NCBI RefSeq assembly: GCF_001657485.1
Contig: NZ_LXFU01000037.1
Span: 62,001-126,000, forward strand
Direction: 5' to 3'
Length of the DNA stretch: 64,000 bases
DNA from: Rhizobium sp. WYCCWR10014
GTDB lineage: Bacteria > Pseudomonadota > Alphaproteobacteria > Rhizobiales > Rhizobiaceae
Position numbers and translations under genes: made by a program. Shown here piece after piece: positions 53,044-60,679 of the stretch (its first letter is position 1; each line of letters opens with the position of its first letter). Below the pieces are notes generated by a model, which did no database searches, was not told where the DNA came from, and worked only from the letters and a program-made list of their open reading frames with translations.

Positions 53044-53424
53044 ATGAAACCCGTGAAATTCCTGTCCGTCGTGGCCGCCGCCGCCCTTGCCGCGACCGCT
53101 GCTTTCGCCGCTGCTCCCGTCAAGGAAGTCGACTCCGCCAAGGGCAAGGTTCTTGCCGGCGAAAACGGCATGACGCTCTACACCTTCAAGAAGGACGTCA
53201 AAGGCGTTTCCAACTGCAACGACGATTGCGCCAAGAACTGGCCGCCGCTGATGGCCGCTGGCGATGCCAAGGCTGATGGTGCATATTCGATCGTCGATCG
53301 CAAGGATGGCACGAAACAATGGGCCAAGGACGGCATGCCGCTCTATTTCTGGGTCAAGGACACGAAGGCCGGCGACATCACCGGCGATGGCGTCGGCGGC
53401 AACTGGGATCTCGCCAAGCCTTGA
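53044..53424 (+). CDS. Secreted PF03640-type (lipoprotein_15 repeat) protein
   Basis: 126 residues from the ATG at 53044 behind GAGGAGAG. Signal peptide MKPVKFLSVVAAAALAATAA, then the repeat AENGMTLYTFKKD-like segment (LAGENGMTLYTFKKDVKGVS, CNDDCAKNWPPLMAAGDAKA) and a second half with WAKDGMPLYFWVKDTKAGDI. PF03640 proteins of this kind are regularly found next to ECF sigma genes in rhizobia. Their biochemical role is unknown, though a redox or metal role is often proposed. It heads the operon with sigma and anti-sigma genes. Confidence 0.85.
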   Translation: MKPVKFLSVVAAAALAATAAFAAAPVKEVDSAKGKVLAGENGMTLYTFKKDVKGVSNCNDDCAKNWPPLMAAGDAKADGAYSIVDRKDGTKQWAKDGMPLYFWVKDTKAGDITGDGVGGNWDLAKP

Positions 53425-53458
53425 TCGCGAAGCCCCCGATCACAAGCGAGTTGCCGGC

Positions 53459-53974
53459 GTGAAAACACCTGCACCCGAAACCTTCGAGGGCCAGATCCTG
53501 GCCCTCCTGCCCTCGCTCAGGCGTTATTCACGCAGCCTGACGCGCTCGGATGCCGATGGCGAGGACCTGCTCCAGGATTGTGTCGAAAAGGTTCTCACGC
53601 GCCGCGGCCAATGGCGCGGCCTCAACCTGCGCGGCTGGGTCCTGACCATCATGACCAATCTTTACCGCAACGGCCGACGCGGCAAGGCGCGCGACGACCT
53701 TTTCGAGCTCGGTGCCGCAGAGCAGCTGGCCGCGCCCGAACCGCCGGCCGATCCGCTGGAACGCGCCCGGCTGGACGATGCGCTGAACAGCCTTTCGGAG
53801 GAACACCGCGCCGTGCTGATGCTCGTGGTCATCGAGGGATATACCTATGGCGAGGTTGCCGCCGCGCTCGATATCCCGATCGGCACCGTCATGTCCCGCC
53901 TGTCGCGCGCCCGCCGGCGCGTCGCCGAGCGGCTGAAGGCCGACAACATCATTACGCTTCGGAGACCGAAATGA
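53459..53974 (+). CDS. ECF-type RNA polymerase sigma factor
   Basis: 171 residues if started at the GTG at 53459; the ribosome binding site is weak, so the exact start is uncertain. Sigma region 2 is RRYSRSLTRSDADGEDLLQD with CVEKVLTRRGQWRGLNLRGW; region 4 is LNSLSEEHRAVLMLVVIEGY then YGEVAAALDIPIGTVMSRLS. ECF sigmas drive envelope or oxidative stress genes. Its stop overlaps the start of the anti-sigma gene (ATGA), and an ECF-type promoter upstream of the operon suggests autoactivation. Confidence 0.9.
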   Translation: MKTPAPETFEGQILALLPSLRRYSRSLTRSDADGEDLLQDCVEKVLTRRGQWRGLNLRGWVLTIMTNLYRNGRRGKARDDLFELGAAEQLAAPEPPADPLERARLDDALNSLSEEHRAVLMLVVIEGYTYGEVAAALDIPIGTVMSRLSRARRRVAERLKADNIITLRRPK

Positions 53975-54753
53975 ACGAGACCAATCCGAGCGTCACCGAA
54001 GCCGACCTTCACGCCTATGCCGACGGCCAGCTGCCGGAAACGGCGCGCGCCCGCATCGAGACCTTCCTGGCCGACAATCCCGACGAGGCGGCGATGGTCG
54101 CCGAATGGCAGGCGCAGAATTCAGGCATCCGATCGCTGTTTGCCGGTTATGAGAAGGCGAAGGAGAACGATCCTCTGCTCGTCGTCCCCCCGCGCGTCGT
54201 TTCATCGGCCCCAAATCGCTGGGCGATCGCTGCATCAGCCCTCCTCGTCTTCACGCTTGGCGCCGTCAGCGGCCATTATGGCCCTGCACTTCTGGAAAAG
54301 CCGGAGCTGCAGCTTGCCGGCTCCGAAAGCCTGCCGAAACAGGCCCAGACCGCCTTCACGGTCTATGCCGCCGAGGTTCGCCACCCCGTCGAGGTCTTCG
54401 CCGACGAGGAGGCCCATCTTGCCACCTGGCTCGGCAAGCGTCTGGCAATCCAGAACCTCAAAATCCCGACCCTGCAGCCGCTCGGCTTCAAGCTGGTTGG
54501 CGGCCGCCTGCTGCCGGTCGACGGCAGGCCAGGCGCCATGTTCATGTACGAGAACCAGGCTGGCGAGCGCCTGACTGTCCTGGTCGGCCGCAACACGGAA
54601 AATAGCACGACGAGCTTCCGCTTCGCCTCATCAGGCAATATCGAGACCTTTTACTGGATCGACGGAGAACTCGGCTATGCCGTCACCGGCGAAATCTCCC
54701 GCGAGACGCTGCGGGAGGTAGCCGAGGAGTGCTACAGGCAGTTCCCGTCCTAG
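53971..54753 (+). CDS. Anti-sigma factor, single-pass membrane type
   Basis: 260 residues. The N-terminal 75 residues form a zinc-less anti-sigma-like domain (VTEADLHAYADGQLPETARA, then a RIETFLADNPDEAA segment and WQAQNSGIRSLFAGYEKAKE). One transmembrane helix lies at about 88-108 (AIAASALLVFTLGAVSGHYG). The periplasmic C-terminal part from 130 to 258 is a sensor domain with YAAEVRHPVEVFADEEAHLA and WLGKRLAIQNLKIPTLQPLG. It should hold the sigma factor at the membrane until stress. Overlap with the sigma stop couples their translation. Confidence 0.88.
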   Translation: MNETNPSVTEADLHAYADGQLPETARARIETFLADNPDEAAMVAEWQAQNSGIRSLFAGYEKAKENDPLLVVPPRVVSSAPNRWAIAASALLVFTLGAVSGHYGPALLEKPELQLAGSESLPKQAQTAFTVYAAEVRHPVEVFADEEAHLATWLGKRLAIQNLKIPTLQPLGFKLVGGRLLPVDGRPGAMFMYENQAGERLTVLVGRNTENSTTSFRFASSGNIETFYWIDGELGYAVTGEISRETLREVAEECYRQFPS

Positions 54754-54880
54754 AGCAATTCCAGGAAAAGTGCGAAGCGGTTTTCCCAGGCAAAGCGCGA
54801 AGCGATTTTGCCGGGAATTACGTAAAAAAACAAATATTTAGAGCGGTTCTGCGCTTCTGTGAAAAGCTGAACCGCTCTAA
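54753..54880. repeat. Composite intergenic repeat with terminal 12-bp hairpin
   Basis: AGAGCAATTCCAGGAAAAGTG followed by two similar GCGAAGCGGTTTT-like units, then TTAGAGCGGTTC (54838-54849) paired with GAACCGCTCTAA (54869-54880). The AGAGCAATTCC start and the GAGCGGTTC end are familiar from Rhizobium intergenic repeats. It separates the anti-sigma gene from the nitrile hydratase operon. Confidence 0.6.
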
Positions 54881-54883
54881 GGA

Positions 54884-55270
54884 TCAGCGTGAGGGATCGT
54901 TGCTGAGCTCGATCGGCCGTCCATGCGGCGTCGCTTCCGCCGCCCGCTGCCAGCTCTGCTGCAATGCCAGGATCGTTTCCGCATCGGCGATGCCGTTGTC
55001 GACGATGAGGTCGGAGAGTGCCGCCACCCAGCAGTCGAAATAATCGCTGCCATCTTCGGCCCGGCCAGGTTTGTGCAGTTGCGCGGAAAGCGTTTCAGCC
55101 CATTCGTTCCAGCTGAACAGGCCTTTTGCGTGCAGGTGCACGGTCATGGCAAAGGCTTCGGCCGCCCATGGCTCGGGAAAAACCGGCTCGCCCTCCGGCG
55201 ACCTCGGCAGCCCGCACGATTGGGCCAGCGGCGATGTCTCATGCCGGCTCAAGATAGCTCTCCCAGGCAT
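54884..55270 (-). CDS. Nitrile hydratase accessory/activator protein
   Basis: 128 residues from an ATG that lies inside the beta-subunit gene (overlap 32 bases); a TTG nearer the beta stop is another possible start. The sequence has PVFPEPWAAEAFAMTVHLHA then KGLFSWNEWAETLSAQLHKP, DYFDCWVAALSDLIVDNGIA: the P14K/NHase accessory family, homologous to the beta-subunit N-terminal part. It is thought to insert the metal by swapping the alpha subunit. Third gene of the nitrile hydratase operon. Confidence 0.85.
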   Translation of the reverse strand: MPGRAILSRHETSPLAQSCGLPRSPEGEPVFPEPWAAEAFAMTVHLHAKGLFSWNEWAETLSAQLHKPGRAEDGSDYFDCWVAALSDLIVDNGIADAETILALQQSWQRAAEATPHGRPIELSNDPSR

Positions 55271-55898
55271 CGATCGACACGGTCAGCGTGGGATCGGCAT
55301 CTCCGCCCCAGATCTCCGCGCCGTCGAAAACGATCGTATAGAGCCATTGCGGGTTTTCGCCCTTGCCATGTGCATTGTCGTCGGGAAAGACGAAGGCACC
55401 CTGCACTGCCTCGACCACGCCTGTTTTGGCACGGGCATAACGCGGCAGGCGCGTATGTGTTACCGGATTGAAATTCTTCGTCTTCACCATCTCGCCGACC
55501 GCAAAGAGCGGCGCGGTCTTAACAGGACGATCGCAAGGGCCGCCTTTCGCCAGAACGCCAGGCACCATGTCCGCCTTCAGCACCCGCTTCGGCACCGCGC
55601 CGTCTTGCAGTTTCCGCCCAGAAAGCAGCTCCTCATGCGTCGCAAAGCCGTGCCGTTCGAGCAGCTTGTCGATACCGCGGATCCAGATCTCGTAATAGCT
55701 GGCGGCGAGGTAATCGGCCGGCGAAATATTCTCGCGCGCATGCCGGCTTTCATCGATCGTCCATGCGCCGAAAGCGCCGCAGGAAAGGGTAATTCCGAGC
55801 GCCCGCTTTTCCCATTCGGCATGGAAATAGGGCTCGTCCTTTTCCGGCGCGACAGCACCGAAGCCCATCTGCCCGCCGAGATCGTGCGGTCCGTTCAT
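55239..55898 (-). CDS. nthB: Nitrile hydratase beta subunit
   Basis: 219 residues: [40 protein letters not shown], then [20 protein letters not shown] and the SH3-like barrel with [20 protein letters not shown] and [20 protein letters not shown]. It pairs with the alpha subunit in the hydration of nitriles to amides. Start overlaps the alpha-subunit stop by 4 bases and its end overlaps the accessory gene, so the three are tightly coupled. Confidence 0.93.
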   Translation of the reverse strand: MNGPHDLGGQMGFGAVAPEKDEPYFHAEWEKRALGITLSCGAFGAWTIDESRHARENISPADYLAASYYEIWIRGIDKLLERHGFATHEELLSGRKLQDGAVPKRVLKADMVPGVLAKGGPCDRPVKTAPLFAVGEMVKTKNFNPVTHTRLPRYARAKTGVVEAVQGAFVFPDDNAHGKGENPQWLYTIVFDGAEIWGGDADPTLTVSIDAWESYLEPA

Positions 55899-56548
55899 GT
55901 GGCGCTCTCCGGCTTGCGGGCAACGGCCGTGCCGATCATCGCATCGCGGCTGACGAGGTCGGCGAGCGTCTGCTCGTCCATTCCCTCTGTCCCTTCGGGC
56001 CGCTCGGGAATGACGAGATAACGCAGCTCCGCCGTCGAATCCCAGACGCGGACCTTCTTGTCCTCAGGCAGCGTCAGCCCGAATTCAGCCAGCACGCCGC
56101 GCGGATCGATGACGGCGCGTGAACGATAGGCCGGCGCCTTGTACCAGACCGGCGGCAGGCCGAGCACCGACCAGGGATAACAGGAGCAGAGCGTGCAGAC
56201 GACGAGGTTATGGGTCTCGGCGGTGTTGAAGACGGCGCGCATGTGCTCGCCCTGCCGGCCGGTGTAACCGAGGCTTGATATCGCCGCCGTCGCATCGCGT
56301 TTCAGCCAGTCGGCGAAATCGGCATCGCTCCAGGCTTTGGCGACGACATAGGCGCCGTTTCTCGGTCCCACCTTCGTCTCGTAGGTCTCGACGATCGCAT
56401 CGATCGCCGCCGGATCGATCAGCCCCTTCTGCGTCAACAGCGTTTCCAGCGCCTTCACACGCGCCTGCATGTCGGAATAATGATTGTCATGATCATGCCC
56501 GTGGGCGTGCTCATCTCCGTGAGCATGGTCGTCGTCATGGTCGTGCAA
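55895..56548 (-). CDS. nthA: Nitrile hydratase alpha subunit, cobalt type
   Basis: 217 residues. The metal-binding motif [10 protein letters not shown] (Cys118, Cys121, Ser122, Cys123) has Thr at the second position, typical of cobalt enzymes; iron types carry Ser. Flanking sequence includes [20 protein letters not shown] and [20 protein letters not shown]. Unusually, the first 23 residues ([20 protein letters not shown] then DNH) contain nine histidines, a likely metal-concentrating tail. The enzyme hydrates nitriles such as plant-derived indole-3-acetonitrile to amides; the natural substrate here is unknown. It heads the operon. Confidence 0.93.
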   Translation of the reverse strand: MHDHDDDHAHGDEHAHGHDHDNHYSDMQARVKALETLLTQKGLIDPAAIDAIVETYETKVGPRNGAYVVAKAWSDADFADWLKRDATAAISSLGYTGRQGEHMRAVFNTAETHNLVVCTLCSCYPWSVLGLPPVWYKAPAYRSRAVIDPRGVLAEFGLTLPEDKKVRVWDSTAELRYLVIPERPEGTEGMDEQTLADLVSRDAMIGTAVARKPESAT

Positions 56549-56645
56549 GGCGAAGCCCTCCCGAAACTGCCCGCTCTTTCTAACATATGCCGCAAGCCCG
56601 CCAAGCCCTTCTATGTCTCACCCGCTTTTCCGCTAATCTCCTGCC

Positions 56646-57920
56646 ATGAACATCCTGATTCTCGGCGCAACCGGCTTTATAGGCTCCGTCGTCGCGGCCC
56701 GGCTCGTCGCCGACGGCCACGTCGTAACCGGACTCGGCCGCAATCCCACGCATGCACGCCTGAAACAGCCGGCGATCGACTGGCGGCGCGCAGATCTCTC
56801 GCGCATGACGAAACCGGCGGATTGGGACGAGATCGTCAAGGACCAGCATGTCGTCGTCAATTGCGCCGGCGCCCTGCAGGACGGCCTGTCGGATGATCTG
56901 TCGGCCACCCAGGCAGAGGCGATGCTGGCGCTCTACTCCGCAGCAAAACGCTCGTCGCGCCCGCTGATTGTGCAGATATCGGCAAGGACGGCGGGAGCCG
57001 CTGGCGATCTTCCCTTCCTCGTCACCAAGCGGCGAGCCGACGAGGCGCTGGCGGCAAGCAGCCTGCCTTACCTCATCCTGCGACCTGCCCTCGTTCTCGG
57101 CCGCAATGCCCATGGCGGCTCGGCACTGCTGCGGGCGCTTGCCGCCTTTCCCTGCGTGCTGCCACTGGTCCTTGCCGAAAGTCCGGTCGAAACACTTTCG
57201 GTGGACGATGTGGCAGAAGCCGTGTCGCGGGCGGTCTCCGGCGGCATCTCCGGAGACATCGATCTTGCCGCCAACGAAGTACTTACGCTCGCCGATCTCG
57301 TCCGCCTTCACCGCCAGTGGCTCGGCCTGCCGCCCGCCCGCGTGTTTTCCCTTGCCCCCTGGCTTGCCAAGCCGGTGACGTGGCTGGCCGATATGGCAGG
57401 CCGGCTCGGCTGGCGTTCGCCGCTGCGCTCGACGGCGATGACTGTCATGTCCGAAGGCGTGCGGAGCTCGAAAACAGGGAGCGGCCTTGCCACGACACCC
57501 GCGGCAGTGACGCTCTCGGCCAGTCCGTCCGGCGTACAGGATCTCTGGTTTGCCAGACTCTATCTTCTGAAGCCGCTCGTCATATCGGGCCTATCCGCTT
57601 TCTGGCTGCTCTCAGGTTTGATCCCGCTGCTGACGCTGGAGAAGACGTCCGCGCACTTCCTGCCGTTCATGCCTGAAGCCGCAGCAACGGCGCTGACGTT
57701 TGCAACCTGCCTGATCGACATCGCTCTCGGCGTAGCCGTCCTCCTTCGCCCGCTGGCGAAACGTGCCCTTCTCGGCATGCTGGCCGTGTCGTTCGCCTAT
57801 CTTGCCGGCGCCAGCCTGCTCGAACCGGCACTCTGGCTCGATCCGCTCGGTCCACTCGCCAAGGTGCTGCCATCGATCTTGCTGACGCTCACCGCACTTG
57901 CCACGCTGGATGAACGCTGA
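56646..57920 (+). CDS. SDR oxidoreductase with C-terminal DoxX-like membrane domain
   Basis: 424 residues. Residues 1-270 are an extended SDR: MNILILGATGFIGSVVAARL, VVVNCAGALQDGLSDDLSAT, LPFLVTKRRADEALAASSLP and LPLVLAESPVETLSVDDVAE. After residue 295 a DoxX-like domain with four helices follows (LYLLKPLVISGLSAFWLLSG, ALTFATCLIDIALGVAVLLR). The combination resembles YbjT-like membrane-anchored reductases. It overlaps the DUF2269 gene by one base (TGATG) and is divergent from nitrile hydratase; a linked function is possible but unproven. Confidence 0.82.
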   Translation: MNILILGATGFIGSVVAARLVADGHVVTGLGRNPTHARLKQPAIDWRRADLSRMTKPADWDEIVKDQHVVVNCAGALQDGLSDDLSATQAEAMLALYSAAKRSSRPLIVQISARTAGAAGDLPFLVTKRRADEALAASSLPYLILRPALVLGRNAHGGSALLRALAAFPCVLPLVLAESPVETLSVDDVAEAVSRAVSGGISGDIDLAANEVLTLADLVRLHRQWLGLPPARVFSLAPWLAKPVTWLADMAGRLGWRSPLRSTAMTVMSEGVRSSKTGSGLATTPAAVTLSASPSGVQDLWFARLYLLKPLVISGLSAFWLLSGLIPLLTLEKTSAHFLPFMPEAAATALTFATCLIDIALGVAVLLRPLAKRALLGMLAVSFAYLAGASLLEPALWLDPLGPLAKVLPSILLTLTALATLDER

Positions 57921-58396
57921 TGCTTGAGGAATGGCTGCTGCTTGCCCATGTCATCGGCGCGACCGTGCTCTTCGGCACCGGCGCCGGCATCGCCTTCTTC
58001 ATGGTGATGGCCCACCGGACACGCGATCCCCGTCTGATCGCCCATGTCGCCGGCACGGTTGTCATCGCCGACACCCTCTTCACCGCCACCGCAGCCATTC
58101 TTCAGCCGGTGACCGGCTATCTGCTGGCCCGGTCGATCGGTTGGGACCTGTCGGAGGGATGGATTGCGCTGTCGCTGCTGCTTTATGTCGTGACCGGCCT
58201 GTTCTGGCTGCCGGTCGTCTGGATCCAGATCCGGCTGCGCGATCTCGCCCGCGCCGCAGCCGCGGCGGGAAAAGCACTGCCACCAGCCTATTTCAGCCTC
58301 TACCGTATCTGGTTCGCCTGCGGTTTTCCGGCCTTCTTCGCCGTCATCGGCATTCTCTGGCTGATGCTCATGAAGCCGGCGATCACTCTATTTTAG
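57920..58396 (+). CDS. DUF2269 family membrane protein
   Basis: 158 residues with four helices: LLLAHVIGATVLFGTGAGIA, HVAGTVVIADTLFTATAAIL, GWIALSLLLYVVTGLFWLPV and IWFACGFPAFFAVIGILWLM. Conserved His near the start and the PVTGYLLAR loop are DUF2269 features. The start overlaps the SDR-DoxX stop by one base and the tail overlaps the convergent LysE gene by 9 bases. SDR-DoxX plus DUF2269 recur together in Proteobacteria, suggesting a membrane redox complex; function unknown. Confidence 0.8.
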   Translation: MLEEWLLLAHVIGATVLFGTGAGIAFFMVMAHRTRDPRLIAHVAGTVVIADTLFTATAAILQPVTGYLLARSIGWDLSEGWIALSLLLYVVTGLFWLPVVWIQIRLRDLARAAAAAGKALPPAYFSLYRIWFACGFPAFFAVIGILWLMLMKPAITLF

Positions 58397-58981
58397 CATC
58401 GGCCAGAGGCTCAGCACCAACAGCACCGCCATGCTGATATTGAACCATTTCAATCGCACCGGATCCGAAAGCCATTCCCTCAGCGCCGAGCCGAAGCCGG
58501 CCCAGGTCGAAACACTGGGCACATTGACTGCCGCAAAAGCGAGCCCGACGATCAGCACGCTGACGAGGTAGAGTTGCGGATTGGTGTACGTCGCCATCGC
58601 GGTGACCGCCATGACCCAGGCTTTCGGATTGACCCACTGGAAGGCGGCCGCCGCGAAGAAGGACATCGGCTCGACGCCGCTCCTGCCTTCGCTGAGCGAG
58701 CGCGACGAGGCGATCTTCCAGGCGATCCAGAGGAGATAGGCGCCGCCCGCAAATTTTAGCGCCGTATAGACCACGGGCACCGTGTGCAGCAGCGCGCCGA
58801 GCCCAAGGCCGACGCCGATGAGCAGCGAGAAGAAACCCACGCCGATGCCGAACATATGCGGGATCGTCCTGCGGAAGCCGAAATTCACGCCCGATGCGAA
58901 GAGCATCATATTATTCGGTCCCGGCGTGATCGAGGTCGTGAAGGCGAAGAGAACGAGGGCGAGAAATGTATCCAGCGGCAT
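58388..58981 (-). CDS. LysE family exporter
   Basis: 197 residues from the ATG at 58981 behind GGGAGG. Six helices typical of LysE/RhtB exporters: MPLDTFLALVLFAFTTSITP and GPNNMMLFASGVNFGFRRTI form the family signature, then GGAYLLWIAWKIASS and FQWVNPKAWVMAVTAMATYT. These proteins export amino acids such as homoserine, threonine or their derivatives. The substrate is not predictable. It converges with the DUF2269 gene. Confidence 0.88.
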   Translation of the reverse strand: MPLDTFLALVLFAFTTSITPGPNNMMLFASGVNFGFRRTIPHMFGIGVGFFSLLIGVGLGLGALLHTVPVVYTALKFAGGAYLLWIAWKIASSRSLSEGRSGVEPMSFFAAAAFQWVNPKAWVMAVTAMATYTNPQLYLVSVLIVGLAFAAVNVPSVSTWAGFGSALREWLSDPVRLKWFNISMAVLLVLSLWPMLK

Positions 58982-59133
58982 GCGACCTCCCGAAGCCAAC
59001 TTTTCTGCGGCCTGTTTATTTAGGTCAGCATAACTGTCCTAAACTGCCGGTGCCATGACATCATTGTCATGGTGACAGGATTACTTGAAAGATGGCGACC
59101 CGGCCCAATCTCCTATCGAAGGGATAGAAAACC

Positions 59134-59982
59134 ATGCAGGACGATCCGATTCCATCGATCACATTTCCGAACGGCACTGAGGTGCCGGCGCTCGGCCAGG
59201 GCACCTGGGCCATGGGCGAGGATGCCGGCCATGCCAAGGCCGAGATCGAAAGCCTCAAGGCCGGCATCGATCTCGGCATGACGTTGATCGACACTGCCGA
59301 AATGTACGGCGACGGCGGCGCCGAGGAGATCGTCGGTCAGGCGATCAGGGGACGACGCGACGAAGTCTTCATCGTCAGCAAGGTCTATCCCTGGAATGCC
59401 AGCCTGAAAGGTACGGTCGAAGCCTGCGAGCGCAGTCTCGAACGGCTGGGCACCGACCGCATCGATCTCTATCTGCTGCACTGGCGCGGCAACTATCCAC
59501 TTACTGAGACTGTCGCAGCCTTCGAAACACTCAAGGCATCGGGCAAGATCGGCGCCTGGGGCGTCTCCAACTTCGACACCGACGACATGGAGGAACTGCT
59601 CCGAGTACCCGACGGCGCCAATGTCGCCGCCAACCAGGTGCTCTACAATCTCTCCCGCCGCGGCATCGAATTCGATCTGCTGCCCTGGTGCCAGAATCGC
59701 GGCATTCCCGTCATGGCCTATTCGCCGATCGAACAGGGAAATATCCTGCACCATCCCGAACTGATCCGCATCGCCAAGGCCTATCAGGCGACACCTGCCC
59801 AACTGGCGCTCGCCTTCCTACTGGAACGCGATGGCGTCATCGTCATTCCGAAGACCTCGAATGCCGAACGCACGGCAGAAAACCGCGACTGCGTCTCGCT
59901 CGATATCACCGACGACGACTGGAATGCCCTCGACGCCGCCTTTCCGCCGCCCACAAGGAAAAAACCGCTGGAGATGCTCTGA
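59134..59982 (+). CDS. Aldo/keto reductase
   Basis: 282 residues of the prokaryotic AKR5-like type. The N-terminus [20 protein letters not shown] is followed by catalytic Asp/Tyr in [18 protein letters not shown], Lys in [11 protein letters not shown] and His in [12 protein letters not shown]; the cofactor segment is [15 protein letters not shown]. Preferred substrate unknown. Its last 18 bases form the 5' arm of a terminator hairpin, so the stop codon lies in the loop. Confidence 0.88.
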   Translation: MQDDPIPSITFPNGTEVPALGQGTWAMGEDAGHAKAEIESLKAGIDLGMTLIDTAEMYGDGGAEEIVGQAIRGRRDEVFIVSKVYPWNASLKGTVEACERSLERLGTDRIDLYLLHWRGNYPLTETVAAFETLKASGKIGAWGVSNFDTDDMEELLRVPDGANVAANQVLYNLSRRGIEFDLLPWCQNRGIPVMAYSPIEQGNILHHPELIRIAKAYQATPAQLALAFLLERDGVIVIPKTSNAERTAENRDCVSLDITDDDWNALDAAFPPPTRKKPLEML

Positions 59983-59998
59983 TCTCCAGCGGCTTTCC
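59965..59998 (+). terminator. Terminator overlapping the end of the aldo/keto reductase gene
   Basis: CCGCTGGAGAT (59965-59975) and ATCTCCAGCGG (59982-59992) form an 11-bp stem with a six-base loop that contains most of the TGA stop (59980-59982), followed by CTTTCCC. Confidence 0.65.
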
Positions 59999-60039
59999 CA
60001 ATTATTGCAGCATCGGGCTCAGATGCCTAGGCGGTGATC

Positions 60040-60092
60040 TTTACATGCCCGGGCTGTAACATTTACATGCCCGGGCTGTACTATTTACATGC
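60040..60092. repeat. 22-bp tandem duplications of the ilvH 3' end
   Basis: TTTACATGCCC occurs at 60040, 60062 and 60084, a 22-base period. The first two units read TTTACATGCCCGGGCTGTAA-like sequence; the third is the end of ilvH itself, including its TAA stop (60085-60087). So the ilvH tail has been copied twice downstream. Confidence 0.8.
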
Positions 60093-60657
60093 CCTGCACG
60101 CCGCGGTTCATCGCCGCAATGCCGGTACGGCAGACCTCGATGAGGCCGAGCGGCTTCATGATCGCCACGAACTGATCAATCTTCGACGATTTGCCGGTGA
60201 TCTCCAGAATGAAGTGACCGACCGTCGCATCCACCACCTTGGCATGGAAGGCATCGGCAAGGCGCAGGGTCTCGGCGCGCATCTCGCCCTCGCCGATCAC
60301 TTTGACCAGTGCCACTTCGCGCTCGATCGGCCGGTCCTGGCCGAGTTCGCGGGCGCGCACCGTCAGGTCGACGACGCGATGCACCGGCACGATGCGCTCG
60401 AGCTGCGCCTTGATCTGCTCCAGCACCTGCGGCGTGCCGCGTGTGACGACCGTGATGCGGGAAAGATGCGCCTGATGCTCGGTCTCGGAGACCGTCAGGC
60501 TCTCGATATTGTAGCCGCGGCCGGAGAACAGACCGATGACCCGGGCAAGAACGCCCGGTTCGTTGTCGACGAGAACGGAAAGCGTGTGGCTTTCGACGGC
60601 CGCCGTTTCCGGCGAAATGAAGTAAGCGGAGCCCGTGGGCTGTAGGTGAGCGTTCAT
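60085..60657 (-). CDS. ilvH: Acetolactate synthase regulatory (small) subunit
   Basis: 190 residues from the ATG at 60657 behind AGGA. Tandem ACT domains: SHTLSVLVDNEPGVLARVIG, LFSGRGYNIESLTVSETEHQ, SRITVVTRGTPQVLEQIKAQ; the C-terminal ACT-like half has IEREVALVKVIGEGEMRAET and GHFILEITGKSSKIDQFVAI. It binds valine and gives feedback inhibition of the catalytic subunit encoded 22 bases upstream. The 3' end is followed by two copies of its own last bases. Confidence 0.96.
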   Translation of the reverse strand: MNAHLQPTGSAYFISPETAAVESHTLSVLVDNEPGVLARVIGLFSGRGYNIESLTVSETEHQAHLSRITVVTRGTPQVLEQIKAQLERIVPVHRVVDLTVRARELGQDRPIEREVALVKVIGEGEMRAETLRLADAFHAKVVDATVGHFILEITGKSSKIDQFVAIMKPLGLIEVCRTGIAAMNRGVQGM

Positions 60658-60679
60658 TATCCTGGTTCCTCTTCCCTTT

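Noticed and set aside
60040..60092. Short regularly spaced repeats as a possible CRISPR array
   Set aside because: Units are directly abutting 22-mers without spacers, and the last unit is the ilvH coding end. There are no cas genes.
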